Notes: a model not told the origin generated them from the sequence alone. DNA of 64,000 nucleotides from Uloborus plumipes (GCA_038373865.1 JAXGGA010004443.1:1-64000), one strand, 5' to 3'. Numbered from the stretch's first letter, positions 10,858-24,094 are shown. Made by a program: numbers and translations.

Positions 10858-13800
10858 TATACTGCCTCTAAGCTGCATGTTCAAACAACAAAGCTTATGG
10901 TCCTTAAAGGATTGAAAGTGCATACTTTAAATTCTTAGCATTAATTAAAATAATTGAAAGCGCATTCGCATATGAAAAAAAAAAAACCTTAGCGTAACTT
11001 CAAGCATGCGTAAAAATTTCGTTTAATTCTTCACAATTCCTTTTTTTTTATTTTTAAATCCTTGCAATATTTCACTGATTACGCTATTCGACTTAAGAGC
11101 ATAAGCGAGGTGGGTTCTAAGAACTATCTAGACGACTGTACTTTAGAGGTGGTATTTATTCAAAACAAAAATGCATAAAATACTTTTTTTTCCCCTTTAG
11201 AAAGTTCAGATGGTTATGCATGAAAACTTCTTTGACATAGTATTAAAATTGTAAAAGAACTTCTTACTACGGAAAGAAATCTGAATACGTTTTAAGCATT
11301 CTATACTACATCCTAATTTAATTTTGAAATGGGAAGCAGTACTCAGAAAATGGAATAAATAAGAAAACTTCGTAAAAGAATTTGATTTGTATATAGACTT
11401 AGTAGACCTAAAAATAAAAAAAAATGTTAACTTCATATGAATAATGGGCAAAAAGAATAAAAATGTGCTTCTAATAATTACTGGAATGCGCTGGAAAAAA
11501 CGTATTTTATCTCATTGTACTAAAAGCACCCATGCATAAAAACCCTACTGTTCGACATCCATAAAAAATTTTACCACATGAAAAGTTTTGCTTGAAATAA
11601 CGTAAAAAAATTTCAGTTAATTTTTTCTACTCAATGAATTAAAGTAGGAAAAGCTGCCTAGTTTTCTGTTAAGATATTTTGCAATATTTATTTTAGTACA
11701 AACTATGAGGCATTTCATATTTTATTTGAATCAGTTGGTAAATTAGAAAAAATTTTCATTAATGCTTTAATTAAAATAAAAATATCATTAAAGGAATGCG
11801 AACATTCCTTTCATATTAGTCATTCTTAAGTGACAGAGGGAAATGGTATTGACCGGGGGGATGACGCAAACTTTGAAGCTAATTTTTTATGGGGTAAACA
11901 CAAGAAAAGTAGATATGGAATATTAAATGATGTGTTTTTTTCTTTACATTTTTCTTTTTTAACCAGCATCACAGTTTTCTTGACTTATTAAACTCTTGAA
12001 TGAGAAGTTTTATGTTTGGAAAAAATATAATAAACGTCTTCGTAAAAAAATCTTAATGAAAAACAATATTAGTGGAATCGGATATTCATTACAAAAAAAG
12101 GAAATGCCATGAAAAGATCTAATCTACAAATTCTGACATCACCAAATTTTTCTCAGAGCATTTCTAGGCGATTTTTTTAACTAATGCGGCAAAAAGAATG
12201 ACTGGACTTAATTAATATTGCATCAATAAAGGTAGTTTTTATAGAGGTTTTTTTATTTATTTACAGAAAGCTTGGACGATTGTATGTTTGCGAAAAAAAG
12301 GAGAAAAAAAAAACTCGTGATTATTCTTAAAATAGTTTGAATACTTTGAAGATGAAAAATACCAGAAGTAAAATAAAGTAGGATCTTAAACTAAATTACC
12401 CATAAAACGAATATTCCAGTAAGAACTAGCTTTCTCCATTTCTGATTTTTTAAAAAAAAAATGAGAGATGTTTGAGAGAAAAAGTACATAATGGAAGCTA
12501 AGAGGATTTTTTTTTCAAAACTTGAATTAGCAAGAAACAAAAATGAAACGAATTTCAGTATCGTGTTTCTTTATTTTATATTATTATTTTCTACATTTTT
12601 TTAAAAAAACGTATACAAATTAAAGCTGACAGTAAATAAATAGTATCAAGAATAGTTGAATTGTTTTAGCAATGTTTAAGCTTCTAAACGTAAAATAATT
12701 ACAAAAATTGTTAGCTTCATGCTCAATTGAAAACAAATTTGAAAGTATGCAGCATTAAACTCATTCAGTTAATAAACACTTTCAACATGCAATATGTTGT
12801 TAAGTTTAATTTTAGTTATATTTTTCAAAACTATCTTATATACAAAATCATACATTTTAAAACACCGGATTGATATACTTGATTGCAAAAAATTTAATTT
12901 GTCAGAGACAAATTAAAGTTTTTTTGTTCATTTATTTATTCATTTTTAAGCAAAACCTTTAACGCAGAAATTGTTACTTTTATAGCTCGCTCACAAACGT
13001 GCAGTTGATGTTAAGAACTGTATTTGAAAGGTTTAAAATTAAATCTTAGGAATTAATTACTACTAACTTAATTATCGCATGAAATATGTATAGGTATTAA
13101 CTACTTTGAATCAAGAAAACTTAATAGAAAAAGGTCAGTGCTGTTACATTACTCGTGTCCTTCAAAATTGTTCCCCAGAGTCAAAAACTAAGCAAACGTC
13201 GTAAAAACCTACGAAATATTTTTTACTATTAATGATTAAATTTATACAAAATAAATATTAGCGCTTGTCTTTGAAAACAAAAATTGCACGTAATTGACGC
13301 ATTAATAACAAAAGTTTGGATGCCATGCTGTTTTTTTTTCCCGCAAGAACTTTAAGCATCTCTGTTTGTCATATAGTGAGTAATGACGATATTTCAGGCT
13401 ACACACACAAGGAACAAAGTCATTTCATACCTTTTATTAAAACCTTATGTTTTTATTTAGTGATTTTTGGTGTTCGAAGTATATTATCATTAAAAGGTAA
13501 TATTTTACTAACAATGCGTTTTATTAAAACTACATGAAGTGCAAATTAAAAGCGGAAGGAATATTTTGCCTTAAATAGCAGTAAATGAGCTTTGAAATCT
13601 TTTAGGTAAAAGCAAATAATCACCAACTCTATGGTGAATAGCTGTGCAAATAAATTATGTAGAGCATACTTTTATCTTAATTACATGGAAAAAGTCTTCT
13701 TTTACATGTGACAGGTGATGACTAATTGCTTGTTGCTTGTCTTCAGCAAGGGTGTAACCGATAGGGGGAAAAGTACTTATTATCTTCGCTGTTTAGAAAA

Positions 13801-14463
13801 TAAACATCAAACTCGTTAGCTGTGGGAAAAGTAAGACAGTGGTTTATCTAATGAAAAAGGCAATTTTTGTGAAAGAAAATAAAATTTTTCGGAGTTTTAC
13901 TAACACATTTGTAAATATGCGCCGCAAGAGAAGAATTTAGCCAATATTGCAATGGCCGATTTTTTATTTACACTAAACGTGATATGAAACGAATATCGAT
14001 TAATTGCTGCATAGTTGAAGTTGTTTCTATAATACATAAAATAATCTTCAAAACATAAATAGCTTATACAGTTAAAAATGTGAATCAATGTAATATTAAA
14101 CCAAACTTACTTTTTTTCCTTTTTAAATTGCGAAACATGTCTATGAAAATCATGAAAGTCCTTAATAGCATAAAGTAGATTTTTTTCATTCATCTGTTTA
14201 TATTTATGCTTCAAAGTACCAGTTACTGACGATTGAAAAAATATTTTTTAAAAAGGATGCGAAAAGATTTATCATTTGCAAAAAGAAAAAAGACAAGAGA
14301 AAAAGAGATAATTAGTGATTCTACTTAATATCCCACAAAAGTCTAGATATTTTGCACCAAAAATGTATAAATCTAAAACACTCAGAAATCTAGTTTTAAT
14401 TAGAAGCTCCGAATAAATTCCATTTTAAGCAAAAAATTCTTTCATTAGATTAATATCAAACTT
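10858..14463. other. Long gene-free AT-rich spacer
   Basis: No gene, RNA or clear repeat pair was found in these 3.6 kb. The sequence is AT-rich with many A- and T-runs. Frames of 60-80 codons occur at 11,206-11,451, 13,316-13,537 and 13,900-14,088, but are compositionally random (Phe/Lys/Ile-rich) and match nothing. Confidence 0.55.
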
Positions 14464-14845
14464 TTACAGGGTGACCAGTAATTTACTCACTGAAAAGAAA
14501 TGTCAATTTCTCGAAAACTGTCGTGGGGGGGGGAGGGTAGATTCGTGGGCACGACGGACTTTTTTTTTCTCTCAAACATCATTGAGTTGGCTATTATTGC
14601 TTATATTTCAGTGAAAATATCGAGATATAGCATTTCTGAGAGTATTTTCATTGTTCATACGTATTACTCGAACAACCCGATTGAGACTCCAAGAAAGTTC
14701 ACGACTGAGTCGGAGCTGAAGACAATAGGTTTAAGCGTTTCAACAATCAATAGTTTGATTCAAAAGTTTAGTTATTGAAAGCATTGAAACAGCGAGTGAT
14801 GCCGAATTGCGCCATATTATATCCAGAGATAGAAGACACGTTGAA
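14464..14845 (+). pseudogene. Transposase remnant with DUF4817-like helix-turn-helix
   Basis: In the frame ending at 14,778, the blocks YSISESIFIVHTYY, ETPRKF and GLSVSTINSLIQKF follow the spacing of the N-terminal helix-turn-helix of DUF4817-type transposases (pattern S..E..FIV.TYY..N ... RKF ... STI..LI.KF). The preceding GGGTGACCAGTAATTTACTC may be the element's 5' end. After the stop, sequence in another frame (ELRHIISRDRRHVEHY) resembles the short C-terminal tail of such proteins. This suggests the whole catalytic middle has been deleted. The right terminal repeat was not found. A G-run at 14,525-14,535 lies just upstream. The call rests on motif spacing only. Confidence 0.4.
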
Positions 14846-15741
14846 CATTATTCCATGTATTGTATTTGTATTACAATTCAAATAGAATTTTTTGAATCAT
14901 TAGTTTTAGAGAAATTAATTTTTAACATGTCACCCAGTAGCTTTGTGAGCGTGTTTTCATCACCAAATCCACTAACTAATCTTAATTGCGCTTTAGTTTG
15001 TATTTATGGTAGATCCTACAAAGACGAAACTAGGTTAAAAAGGGGTTCCATGGAAAAATTCATTTTTTTAACCATTATAACTGGAGAGAGTAGTAATGAA
15101 TGAAACATTGGGTTGAATGGGCCACTACTAATTCCTGTAAACGCCTTTTTTTTTTTAAAAATTAAGTTTTGGTGCCAATCGATAGCAGAAGCCATTCGAG
15201 TAATTAAACTAAGTTATTGTTCTTCTAAGTCAAGCAATTTTCTTCTGAGAGCACGAGAAAACTAAGTTTGCAAGCAAGAATATTCTTATAAGCTTTCACT
15301 TTCCTTATAAGCTATTTATTAATTAAAAAGTTTTCAATAATCTTCAGTTATTCTACGTGTTATACAAAATTTAATTATTATTTTACTCACTTACAGATCT
15401 ATTATGATTAAATTATTACACTATCAATTTTACCATCAATTATGCTTCAGAAACACTGTTGGAGTTAAATGGGACACGCTTTTTTCCTTTCTATGCATAG
15501 AAATTTTAAAAGACATTTTGGATAAAAATGAACTTCAGTAGTTATTTTAAATTCAGTAATCATTATCGAAATCAGTATTCCTTAACTATATCTACAAGTT
15601 ATGAAATTGATAAATACCTTTCTGCATAAATATAATAACATGAATACAACGTTGTTAAAAGCACAAATGCGCAAGAATACTGTAGACACGCTTTTCGGCG
15701 TTATAAGAAACGCCCTTTTCAATGAAAAAATCGTAAGCTTA
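14846..15741. other. Gene-free AT-rich spacer
   Basis: No gene recognised. The 98-codon frame at 14,807-15,103 overlaps the transposase remnant at its start and has no recognisable content after that. Confidence 0.5.
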
Positions 15742-16193
15742 AGGGCGCTTTTCCACTTACCGACACGACAGCGATAAATCGTACACTATTGTCGTCATCC
15801 GACATTAGAGCACGCAAAATGCATTAAAATATGCTATGCGCTTTTCCATCTCCCGATTCCAGGACGATTGTGTCGTCTTTGACCGAACGCTGTCGTTTAT
15901 CTTCCCATTCGTGTCGGATGGCAGCCGTCTCGCCTTTAAAATCGGGACGACATTCATTCATTTATTTATTTACTTTCTTCGAAGAAGCAACACATAGAAA
16001 TGGCATTTAAGTTTAACATCGCTGCATTAATAAAATATAAGCTTAAATTTGCAGACGATAAATAAAGAATGTATAGCAATTGAATAATTTTATTCATTGT
16101 ACTTAATATTTTGTTTCTCTTCTGTTGCTCAGACGATCTTTATTGCTGCAGAAAATCTTAGATTTTCATTCTGATTTATGCGTTTCGTTCTTA

Positions 16194-16495
16194 GGCAGGG
16201 ATTCAAGTGAAACAGGCCATCGCAAATTACTATCGCTACTGGAAATGAATTGCATTAGAACGTTTCTTGATAAAAACATCGTGACGTCAGCGTGACGTTT
16301 GCCTATGAAAAACGAGCTAGATAAAACGTCACAGCCTACTTGGCGAATAAGAGGAGATCGCTGAGTGCTTGTGAGCTCTTATTGGCTCCACCCGTAGTGA
16401 CGTCATGCCAAGTTAAGTTGATGATAATGTAATTCACTTCCAGTAGCGATTGCAATTCGAAGCGATCGCAGTGCTGTTTCACTTGAATCCCTGCC
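16194..16495 (+). mobile_element. Harbinger-like MITE, copy A of a head-to-head pair
   Basis: The 302-bp element starts GGCAGGGATTCAAGTGAAAC and ends with its inverse. TTA lies on both sides (16,191-16,193 and 16,496-16,498). A 3-bp TTA duplication is usual for PIF/Harbinger elements. Its partner begins immediately after the shared central TTA in opposite orientation. Internally it carries TGACGTCA-like words. No coding capacity. Confidence 0.75.
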
Positions 16496-16498
16496 TTA

Positions 16499-16800
16499 GG
16501 CAGGGATTCAAGTGAAACAGCACTGCGATCGCTTCGAATTGCAATCGCTACTGGAAGTGAATTACATTATCATCAACTTAACTTGGCATGACGTCACTAC
16601 GGGTGGAGCCAATAAGAGCTAACAAGCACTCAGCGATCTCCTCTTATTCGCCAAGTAGGCTGTGACGTTTTATCTAGCTCGTTTTTCATAGGCAAACGTC
16701 TCGCTGATGTCACGATGTTTTTATCAAGTAACGTTCTAATGTAATTCATTTCCAGTAGCGATTGTAATGTGCGATCGACTGTTTCACTTGAATCCCTGCC
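16499..16800 (-). mobile_element. Harbinger-like MITE, copy B of a head-to-head pair
   Basis: This copy is also exactly 302 bp and is the inverse of copy A, with scattered substitutions. It is flanked by the shared TTA and a third TTA at 16,801-16,803. Together the two make a palindrome of about 607 bp. The most economical reading is insertion of one copy at the TTA edge of the other. Confidence 0.75.
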
Positions 16801-17113
16801 TTAGTAAACAAGGTGGGAATGAAATAAATTTGTGAGTATCATGCATACAATATCTTATATTAATCTGTTTCCTCTTTTTGCGGAGGTAAAGTAAATCTAA
16901 CAGTCGTAATCTATTAAATTGAGGAACCATAATAATATACCTGCGAGCACACCGGTGCTTGGAAATAAAATGCGGTGGAAAATGACCGTTTGGGAGAAAC
17001 GATGTCGGTTGAGTGGAAATACAGTGTTGTAGACGACGCGGCACGGTACTTATCGTTGCAGTATTTCCGTCCGACTTTCGTCGTTGTCGTGTCGTCAAGT
17101 GGAAAAGCGCCCT

Positions 17114-17568
17114 ATGGATGCACAGACATCCGACAAATCTTTTCGGCGAGCTTTTGTGGCCAATTCAACCCCATAGTTGGATGAATGGTAAAAGGGGCTT
17201 CCTTTAGTTTATTATTATTCATTGGAGGGGGGAGGATTTTTCAAGTTATAGAATATTTTATTTGCTGCTGATAATGTATTGAAATTGTCCTGAGCGTGTG
17301 AACAAAATCTGATCAATATGAAAATTACAAAAAATAAAAGAAAAAAATGTCCCATTCATTAATTATCTCCCGTACCTAGCTGTAACCTTAACTCTAGGTC
17401 GTTCTCGAGGAGACAGTGCTACATACTTACCAAAATACATATACTTCTGCTTAGATTAGAGATGCAATTTTTTATTTGTTTATTTATTTTTTATTTTTTT
17501 ATTTATTTATTTATTTATATTTTTTTGAAAGATAACGGAAACGTCCTCGCGATGCAGAAACAATACTG
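17114..17568. other. Gene-free spacer
   Basis: No gene. A run of TTTA repeats occupies about 17,470-17,526. Confidence 0.55.
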
Positions 17569-17810
17569 TCATGCTAAGCGCAAAAGTGGTATCTGCACTC
17601 GAGCTCAAACTGAGATGTAACTCTTTAAAGTTTTGCGCCAACATGTATTTGATTCAGATGAAACTATCTCAGATTTTTTTTAAGAAATATTTCCCGTTCT
17701 CAAATGATCATATAATTTTGTATTGAGGTAAAATGTGTCACAAAGAACCACCTAGTGGCGATAACTCCATTTTGTTAAAAAGTGCAGATACCACTTTTGT
17801 GCTTAGCACG
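17569..17810. mobile_element. 240-bp MITE with long inverted ends
   Basis: The left end GCTAAGCGCAAAAGTGGTAT is mirrored at the right by ATACCACTTTTGTGCTTAGC and extends to CTGCACT / AGTGCAG, giving about 28 bp of near-perfect terminal inverted repeat. The interior has no coding capacity. No target duplication was identified. Confidence 0.65.
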
Positions 17811-19551
17811 GCAGAAGAGTAAGCATGTCTAACTAAAGTTATTTACATACTATTGACTGCGCAATGACATAAATAAATTTAGCACTTAATTTGAGCGTGC
17901 AAGATTTGCTATTATGTTATTTCTGTTTTAAGTTAACTTAGAAGGTAAGATTTAATTTGCGAAAACATTAACTTTACAAAAAACTAAAGATCCCTTTTTT
18001 TTTCTTTGCATCAGTAAGATACTGGTATAGTTGTTATTATTATAAACATTTTCGTTCGCAGTTTTTTTTTTTTTTCAATTCTCGTTTTAAAAAAAAGTGA
18101 ACAAATGGTATTTGTTTTTCCCCCTATAAACAAAACAAGACAAAAAAAATTATGAAAATAATTCTTACATGTTAATAAGCCTTAACAGTAGCTCAGTAAT
18201 AGGGGTTGCCCCCCCCCCTCAAAATCCTTAGTATGAACATATCTTTCTAAGCCCAATACGTATTAGGCTATATGCGATTATACATGTAAGTACTGTTATG
18301 ACCCCCTCCCCCCTGCGAAGAATGATGATTCTGGCTACACTAGTGATTCTCAAGATCAATAACCGCAGCATCCTGCTGAGTTCTCCGAGTAAAGGGCAAA
18401 TTAAGGCAAATAGATCAAACTTAAAAGCTTGAGATGATTTAACAATCATTCATCTTAGCTTCGCCACTAAGTATTGATTTCCTTCTCTGGAATTACACCG
18501 AAAGAGGAAACTGAAATCGAAAGTGGTTTGGGGAGACATTAATCACCTATTTTGGCATTTTGGACGTGCAACAGTCATTGATTGTGCGATTTCACGATGT
18601 ACATTGGGCAGAAAAATAACGTTATTTGATCCCAGATGTGCAATAAATTGCAACATTTTAAACTGAAGGTTGTCATTTATACAGATGGGTCTTGGGTTAC
18701 ACGATAGTGTGTATTCAAATTGTTTACAGTCAATGTCGTTTAACAGTTAATAACACAGTGTAATAGAAGTTTGCATTTTGTTTAGCAAATGAAACCAAAA
18801 TCTACCGAATGGAAATATTGAAGGAGGACACAGCATGACTTTCTTATGAGTCATTTAAATGATAGAATGAACCGACAAGTAAATAAATACCGCAAATTAG
18901 ATCTCCCCTCAGGTTATTTTGAGTTATAAAAATCTATATGCCTGCGTAATAAAATAAAATACTTCAATTATATATTGTAACCAAGTGCTCCCACTTAAGT
19001 GAAGAACTCGCAAGCTTAGCAAATAGAAATTAGAGCGCTCCCATTTTGCCTTAAAATATTGCCTTCCCTTTCTCCTCTTGTAATTTTACGTTAGAATGAA
19101 AAAAAAATGATTTGCATGAGTAATAAAGAAAAATTATTTCAAGTCTATTAAAACCATGTGCTCACACTTGAGTTAGAAGAACCTTAGACTGCGACTTCCT
19201 AAGACATATTTAAGCATTACAATGACCTTTTTTTTCTGAGTTCCCTAAACAGCTTTCGAAATTTTAAGCAAAAATATCCAAACCAAAACCAAATAACAGG
19301 ATTTAGGGGTTCAGAAATATTCTTGGGTCAGAATCAGGGCCTAGTTATGCAGTAGAGTGGTGCAGAAAAAAAATTAAATATTTATTTCCAAGTAACTATA
19401 CCACAGAAAATTTGCAAGTGGGGAAAATTTTAAAAATTAGAAAAAAAAATATTAAAATAGGATATCTTCCAGTCATGCATTATTTTGATGCATTATTATT
19501 GCATGCATGAAATTGAAAATTTGAAAAAAAATTGAAAAGTTTCACCTCTTT
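17811..19551. other. Gene-free AT-rich spacer
   Basis: No gene recognised. There are C-runs near 18,209-18,219 and 18,302-18,313 and T-runs near 18,061-18,076. Confidence 0.5.
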
Positions 19552-19800
19552 ACTTCCTTTTACGTGGTAAAGGAAGTATTGTAATAGCGAAATAATTTCA
19601 CTCAAATTTCGGTCTACATATCTATTTTACAAAAAACCGAACACATGTTCGGTTTTTTCCGACTCGTCAGCACGCACATACGTACCTATGAGCATATAAA
19701 CAGCCGAAATATTTTCAGGGATCGTTGTTTTTATAGCTAAATGAGTTTTATTTCTGACAAAGATCGGTTTAATACTATGCCACCTAGTTCCGGTCTCCCC
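19552..19800. repeat. Repeat with ACTTCC...GGAAGT terminal hairpin
   Basis: ACTTCCTTTTACGTGGTAAAGGAAGT forms a near-perfect hairpin at the left end, and a second palindrome CCGAACACATGTTCGG lies about 80 bp further. ACTTCCTTTTACGTG recurs at 21,200. The terminal-hairpin style resembles the ends of the elements at 41.4-43.5 kb and 44.8-45.7 kb. The right limit is not defined. Confidence 0.4.
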
Positions 19801-19934
19801 TACTTTTAAAAATGAAATAGAAAATATTTCATTTGAAAAATCTTTTTTCTTTTATCCCCACGAGAAAAAAAAGGTAAAAATTTTGCAGTTTTTTTTTTTT
19901 TTTTTTTTTTTTTTAAGTTAAAACTTACTGCTAA

Positions 19935-20080
19935 AAATTTAAAATAATGTTTGAGCATAAATTGCGTTAGAAAATACATTGTTCTTTTTGCATGTACTGT
20001 AATTTTCAAAACAAACTCCCAATTTGTTCATTTTGAAAAAGCTAAGTAATCATATCTATTTTAATTAACCCCACATAACG
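19935..20080 (+). repeat. Dispersed repeat R1, copy 1
   Basis: The order TGTAATTTTC, AAACAAA, CAATTTGTTCATTTTG, GAAAA, TAAGT parallels the copies ending at 30,250 and 32,412. Preceding it is a pure T-run of about 25 bases (19,890-19,914). This copy is the most diverged of the three. Confidence 0.4.
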
Positions 20081-21043
20081 GCAAAAAAAACAAGGCCAAA
20101 ATATTGTCATTTCAAATAAATCACTGGTGTTTCAGTAGTCATTAAATCAATTGCATCAACTTATTTGATGATTAAAACGTAAATGCATTTCCACAATAAG
20201 AACAACTCTGATAGGATATTTAGAGTAAAGTGTAACATAGTTACATTGTTATTAACAAAGTATCAAAAAACAAACACCGAAAAAAAATGTTAACTGCAAT
20301 GCAACGTATTATATTGCTTTTTTTTTTTCGTGTAATTCAAAACTATAAACTTTTGTTCCAAGAGAAGAATGCAGCTATCATGTTATGACATAAATAATCA
20401 AGACTGGTTAGCTAGAGCCTTAAATTATCATGCAAATTAAACTTCATCGAAATAACAACTTACTTAAAAAAGACTTAATTGTAAATAACATAATGGCATA
20501 ATTGAATGTTATTAAATTTGTGTAAATGACGACTAATAATAAATCACATATCAAGTCGAAAAATTATTGAATCATTTTAATCTAATTAAATTGCCTTTTT
20601 AAAGCATATATTTCTTCTTTTTATTCTAGAAAGTTGGCGAAAGCTTACAAATCATTTTGCTATTGAATTTCCGTTTAGCTAAAAATTAATTATCTTTCTA
20701 CGCAATACTGGTCTCAAAAATATAAAATAGTTTCTGCTTTATACTATGCAACATCAAATCAAGCAAGTCAACATTAACGAGATCAAATTTTTAAATCAGA
20801 GTAAAATTTGGCATGAAATCGATAAAAAATAGCCACCAAATTGTTATGAACTAAAATAATAACAAATAATACCGTTACTTTGCCCAAATGATCCCAAGTA
20901 AATGAATCTCTAACCTGAATAAAATCTGATCAAATATATAACATTAGCTACAGAAACATAAGAAAAACGGTAATATACACTAAAAAAATACAGGCTAAAA
21001 CTAATTTCCGAAAGAAAAATTGCACGACAAACTTTATTTAGAA
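20081..21043. other. Gene-free AT-rich spacer
   Basis: I see nothing beyond AT-rich sequence with short homopolymers. Confidence 0.5.
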
Positions 21044-22548
21044 CTAGCGGTACCCGCACGGCTTTGCCCGTGGTATAAAATTAAAAGTTCATTTGTAAAA
21101 TAATTTATATAGCAGAAAAAATGCTCTATTTTAGTTATAATTCAACTATAATTCCTTCAAAGTATATGATATAAAAATCTGGTATGGACCCCACACTACT
21201 TCCTTTTACGTGTAAATTTCTTAGTAGATGATTTAAGTGCTAAAATAGTGCTTGGAGTGATCAAGATAATAATTCAAACATTTATATCCCTAGTTTGCCA
21301 CGAAACAATGCAAAAAAATGTTTTACAATGATTAATCTCCTAAATATCGCCGATTTTAGCATCATTCGGTGGATTTTTCGCAAAATATAGCCATTGAACC
21401 CCCCCAAAAAAAATTTTAAAAAAACGCCAAATTTGCGACAAATGCTTGGCGACCGAAGGCTTGGCGATGTATCGCCAAAAGGTGGCGCCAATTCGTATAT
21501 ATCACTTGTGTCTGCATTGAAATTAACACTGATTTACTCCATAAAAGGGGTAAAACACCCCCTTGGGACATTCGAATGCAACCCCAAGGGGAGATGCACA
21601 AAAATAAGCCAAAAGAGAAAATAAGAACAATTTTGTTGCTCACAGAAACCAACAGAAATCGTTACCAAAATTTGAAAGAAGAAGAAAGTTTTCTTTCCTA
21701 ACTTTAAAAACAAAACAATACATTTGCCGAAATAAAACACGTTAAAAAGAACGATGCAATGTCGCAATTTATACGATATTCGGTTAATCTTTGCTTTGGG
21801 TACCCCTTTCTCGCTAAATGGGCGATAGACGCGCCTACTACTGTTTCCAAACGTTACCAAAATCAATATTGTTGAAATGCAAAATGTATGAAAATGAAAA
21901 AAAAAATCCGCCAAATCTTTTAATTAAGTCATTAGTACATTGGAAACAGGGTTGCCAGAAAAATACTACGCTCCTTATTTAGGCCAAAAAATACTACCGC
22001 AGTATCAAAAATACTACGTCTGGCAACGCTGGAAAAAGAACGAAATAAAAATAAGTATGAACACGTAACCATGGTAACAACATGAAAAGTTGATTTCCGT
22101 TGATAAAATAATTCATTTCATCTCTATTTTCAAACAAATTTTATTCTCGAGCTTAACCATTTTAGAATCGTTTGGCTTGCTTTACTGAAGGTAAGCCTTG
22201 AATTCTGGGGTCCTAAAAACAATTGTTACAGCTCTCCTGATGATCGTAGAAACTTCAAAAAAACTTCATTTTGTGCAGAAAATTTCAAGCTTTCGAATGA
22301 CATAAGACTTAACAATGTATATGAAATATTTCTTCCCTATTTTATCGAATTTCCGCTAATAATTCGAATAGAAAAAGAACGAAATGGAATTTTCGAAAAA
22401 TCGCTTTGAGGTGCAAAACTACATGCTACAAACTAATTTTGTGCCAAGTGTCATGAAAATCGACCGAACGGTTTTGGCGCTACGCGCGTAACGGAAAGAA
22501 GGAAAGAAAGACAGACCCACCTTCAGCTTTATTATTAGTAGAGAAGAT
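21044..22548 (+). mobile_element. Non-autonomous element with ACCCGCACGGCTTTGCCCGT head
   Basis: The left end reads CTAGCGGTACCCGCACGGC, a head I associate with a widespread arthropod repeat. The right end has GAAAGAAGGAAAGAAAGACAGA followed by TTATTATTAGTAGAGA, a typical tail of the same repeats. The 1.5-kb interior has a stretch of higher GC (21,420-21,610, with repeated GGCG) and no recognisable protein. A small MITE-like block is nested at 21,947-22,031. The class is not settled. Confidence 0.45.
21947..22031. mobile_element. 85-bp MITE-like block with CAGGGTTGCCAGA ends
   Basis: CAGGGTTGCCAGA at the left is mirrored by TCTGGCAACGCTG at the right, with ACTAC words repeated inside. CAGGG ends suggest a hAT-type MITE. 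The flanks share TGGAAA but not a full 8 bp. Confidence 0.45.
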
Positions 22549-23390
22549 GCCTCCAACCCCCCCCCCCCGAAAAAAAAATAAAGTAAATACATAATGAAGA
22601 AACAACCGTTTGAGAAACATTTATTTTAATTTAATGATAGTATCAATAATTCTTAGGAGGCTGTCCATAAAGGATATCACATTTTTAACATATGTGTTAA
22701 GACCAAACCAAAACAAAGTAAAAATTCCCTTCACCCCCCCCCCTCCGCCCCCACTTGATCACGTCATGCTACATCACAAACATTGCCTAACTGTTCCTAA
22801 ACAGAGCACTACATAAAAGAGATTCAAAATTTTGTTTATAAGCTTTTACTATGCGTATTAATGAGATATACATATACTTATCTGCATAACAATAATGATT
22901 ATATCTGCTCTTATTTCGTACAAAATACAATTAAGGTTCACGAAAAAAAACGGACCATGTACAATACAACTAAATAATATGATTGGAATGGGAAGAAAAC
23001 GTAAATAAAGCAAAAGTTATCAAGAAAATGCACTACATAGCTATTTGAATTCTACAATGGAGTTTTTTCAACTGTGCAAAAATGCATGAAAAAAAAACGT
23101 CGTGAGTGAGCACAGCCTCAACCACAAGAATACAGATATTAAGTAGACTATAAAAAACTATGTAATGTTTTTTCCTAAAACTGTGTGCTTTATTTGAGTC
23201 GCCCCCCCCCCCCATTCACTTCAATCATATTTGAACTCAACGCTTTTTTTAACTTCTAATTTCATTTATATAAAATCATTAAAGCTTACAATTTCAGAAT
23301 TTAGAGCAGAGCTCTGAATTTTGTTTTGAACCCTTAATTTACACAAAACACTCAAAAAACTGAATTTAAACTTTTACCTATTACTTCATT
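22549..23390. other. Gene-free spacer with C-runs
   Basis: No gene. C-runs occur near 22,557-22,568, 22,733-22,742 and 23,203-23,213, and the sequence is otherwise AT-rich. Confidence 0.5.
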
Positions 23391-23393
23391 TTA

Positions 23394-24091
23394 AGGGGTT
23401 ACAGTACCTTTCAAACAAATTTCTTCAATTTAAGTGAAAAAGTTAATTCTTTGAAATCTTTGTTTCTGCACTTGTTTAACAATCAATAATTTATTTTCAA
23501 ACATTAAAAATTTTGAAAACTTTTTTTGAAAATTTGAAAAATTTAAGAAAATTTCATCTTTTTAAACCCTAAGGCTTTTTTGTTTCTGCACTAATTTCAA
23601 AATTTCTTTTTGCGAAATGATCACAAGGATTACCTCAAAAAATCCGTGCATTCATTTTCTTATATTTTGATTAGAAAATATTTTGTGACCTTTTATGTAA
23701 AAAATTCTTAGAAAATTTTGTTCTTTGAGGTTTAACAAGCTCTAAAAATTTTTGTAATTTATAAAACGCTTATTCAATGCACAGTTTTGTTAAATATATT
23801 ATCCTGAGTGCAAAAATATTGCTTTAAAGTTATATCCTTAATAGAAAAAATTCCTTAGCATTTCCAGTAACATAGAAACACTAAAAACTTATCACCGAGA
23901 AAAAACAGTTTAAAGTTTGGCTTTTCCATTAGAACACATAGCATGCATGCTCCAAAGTCACTCATAACTTTTTAAATAATTTTGCTAGAACAATGCAATT
24001 TTTTTCTGAGTGTTTTAAATAACTTTACTTTTGAAATAAGCAATAAAATTTTTTTTGGTCTTTTGGTCATTTTTGAGGTACTGTAACCCCT
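23394..24091. mobile_element. MITE with AGGGGTTACAGTACC ends and TTA flanks
   Basis: AGGGGTTACAGTACC at the left is mirrored by GGTACTGTAACCCCT at the right. TTA lies directly outside both ends. The 698-bp interior is AT-rich with no transposase. TTA duplication would fit Harbinger, but TA or TTTAA readings of the flanks are also possible. Confidence 0.6.
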
Positions 24092-24094
24092 TTA

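Larger units (their letters stand above)
15742..17113. mobile_element. Inverted-repeat element carrying two inserted MITEs
   Basis: AGGGCGCTTTTCCACTT with CCGACACGACAGCGA at the left is mirrored at the right by GTCGTGTCGTCAAGTGG followed by AAAAGCGCCCT. The ends are rich in GTCG/CGAC words and clearly GC-richer than the surroundings. About 610 bp of its length are the two MITEs at 16,194-16,800. No transposase or exact target duplication was found. Open frames at 16,784-17,207 are read-through of the repeat and are not genes. Confidence 0.6.

Noticed and set aside
16784..17207. Three overlapping frames of 64-104 codons on both strands
   Set aside because: They fall across MITE copy B and the right end of the surrounding inverted-repeat element, whose GC-rich words happen to lack stops.
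21416..21914. 78- and 126-codon minus-strand frames
   Set aside because: They lie within the 21.0-22.5 kb repeat, are Phe-rich and overlap a plus-strand frame of equal quality.
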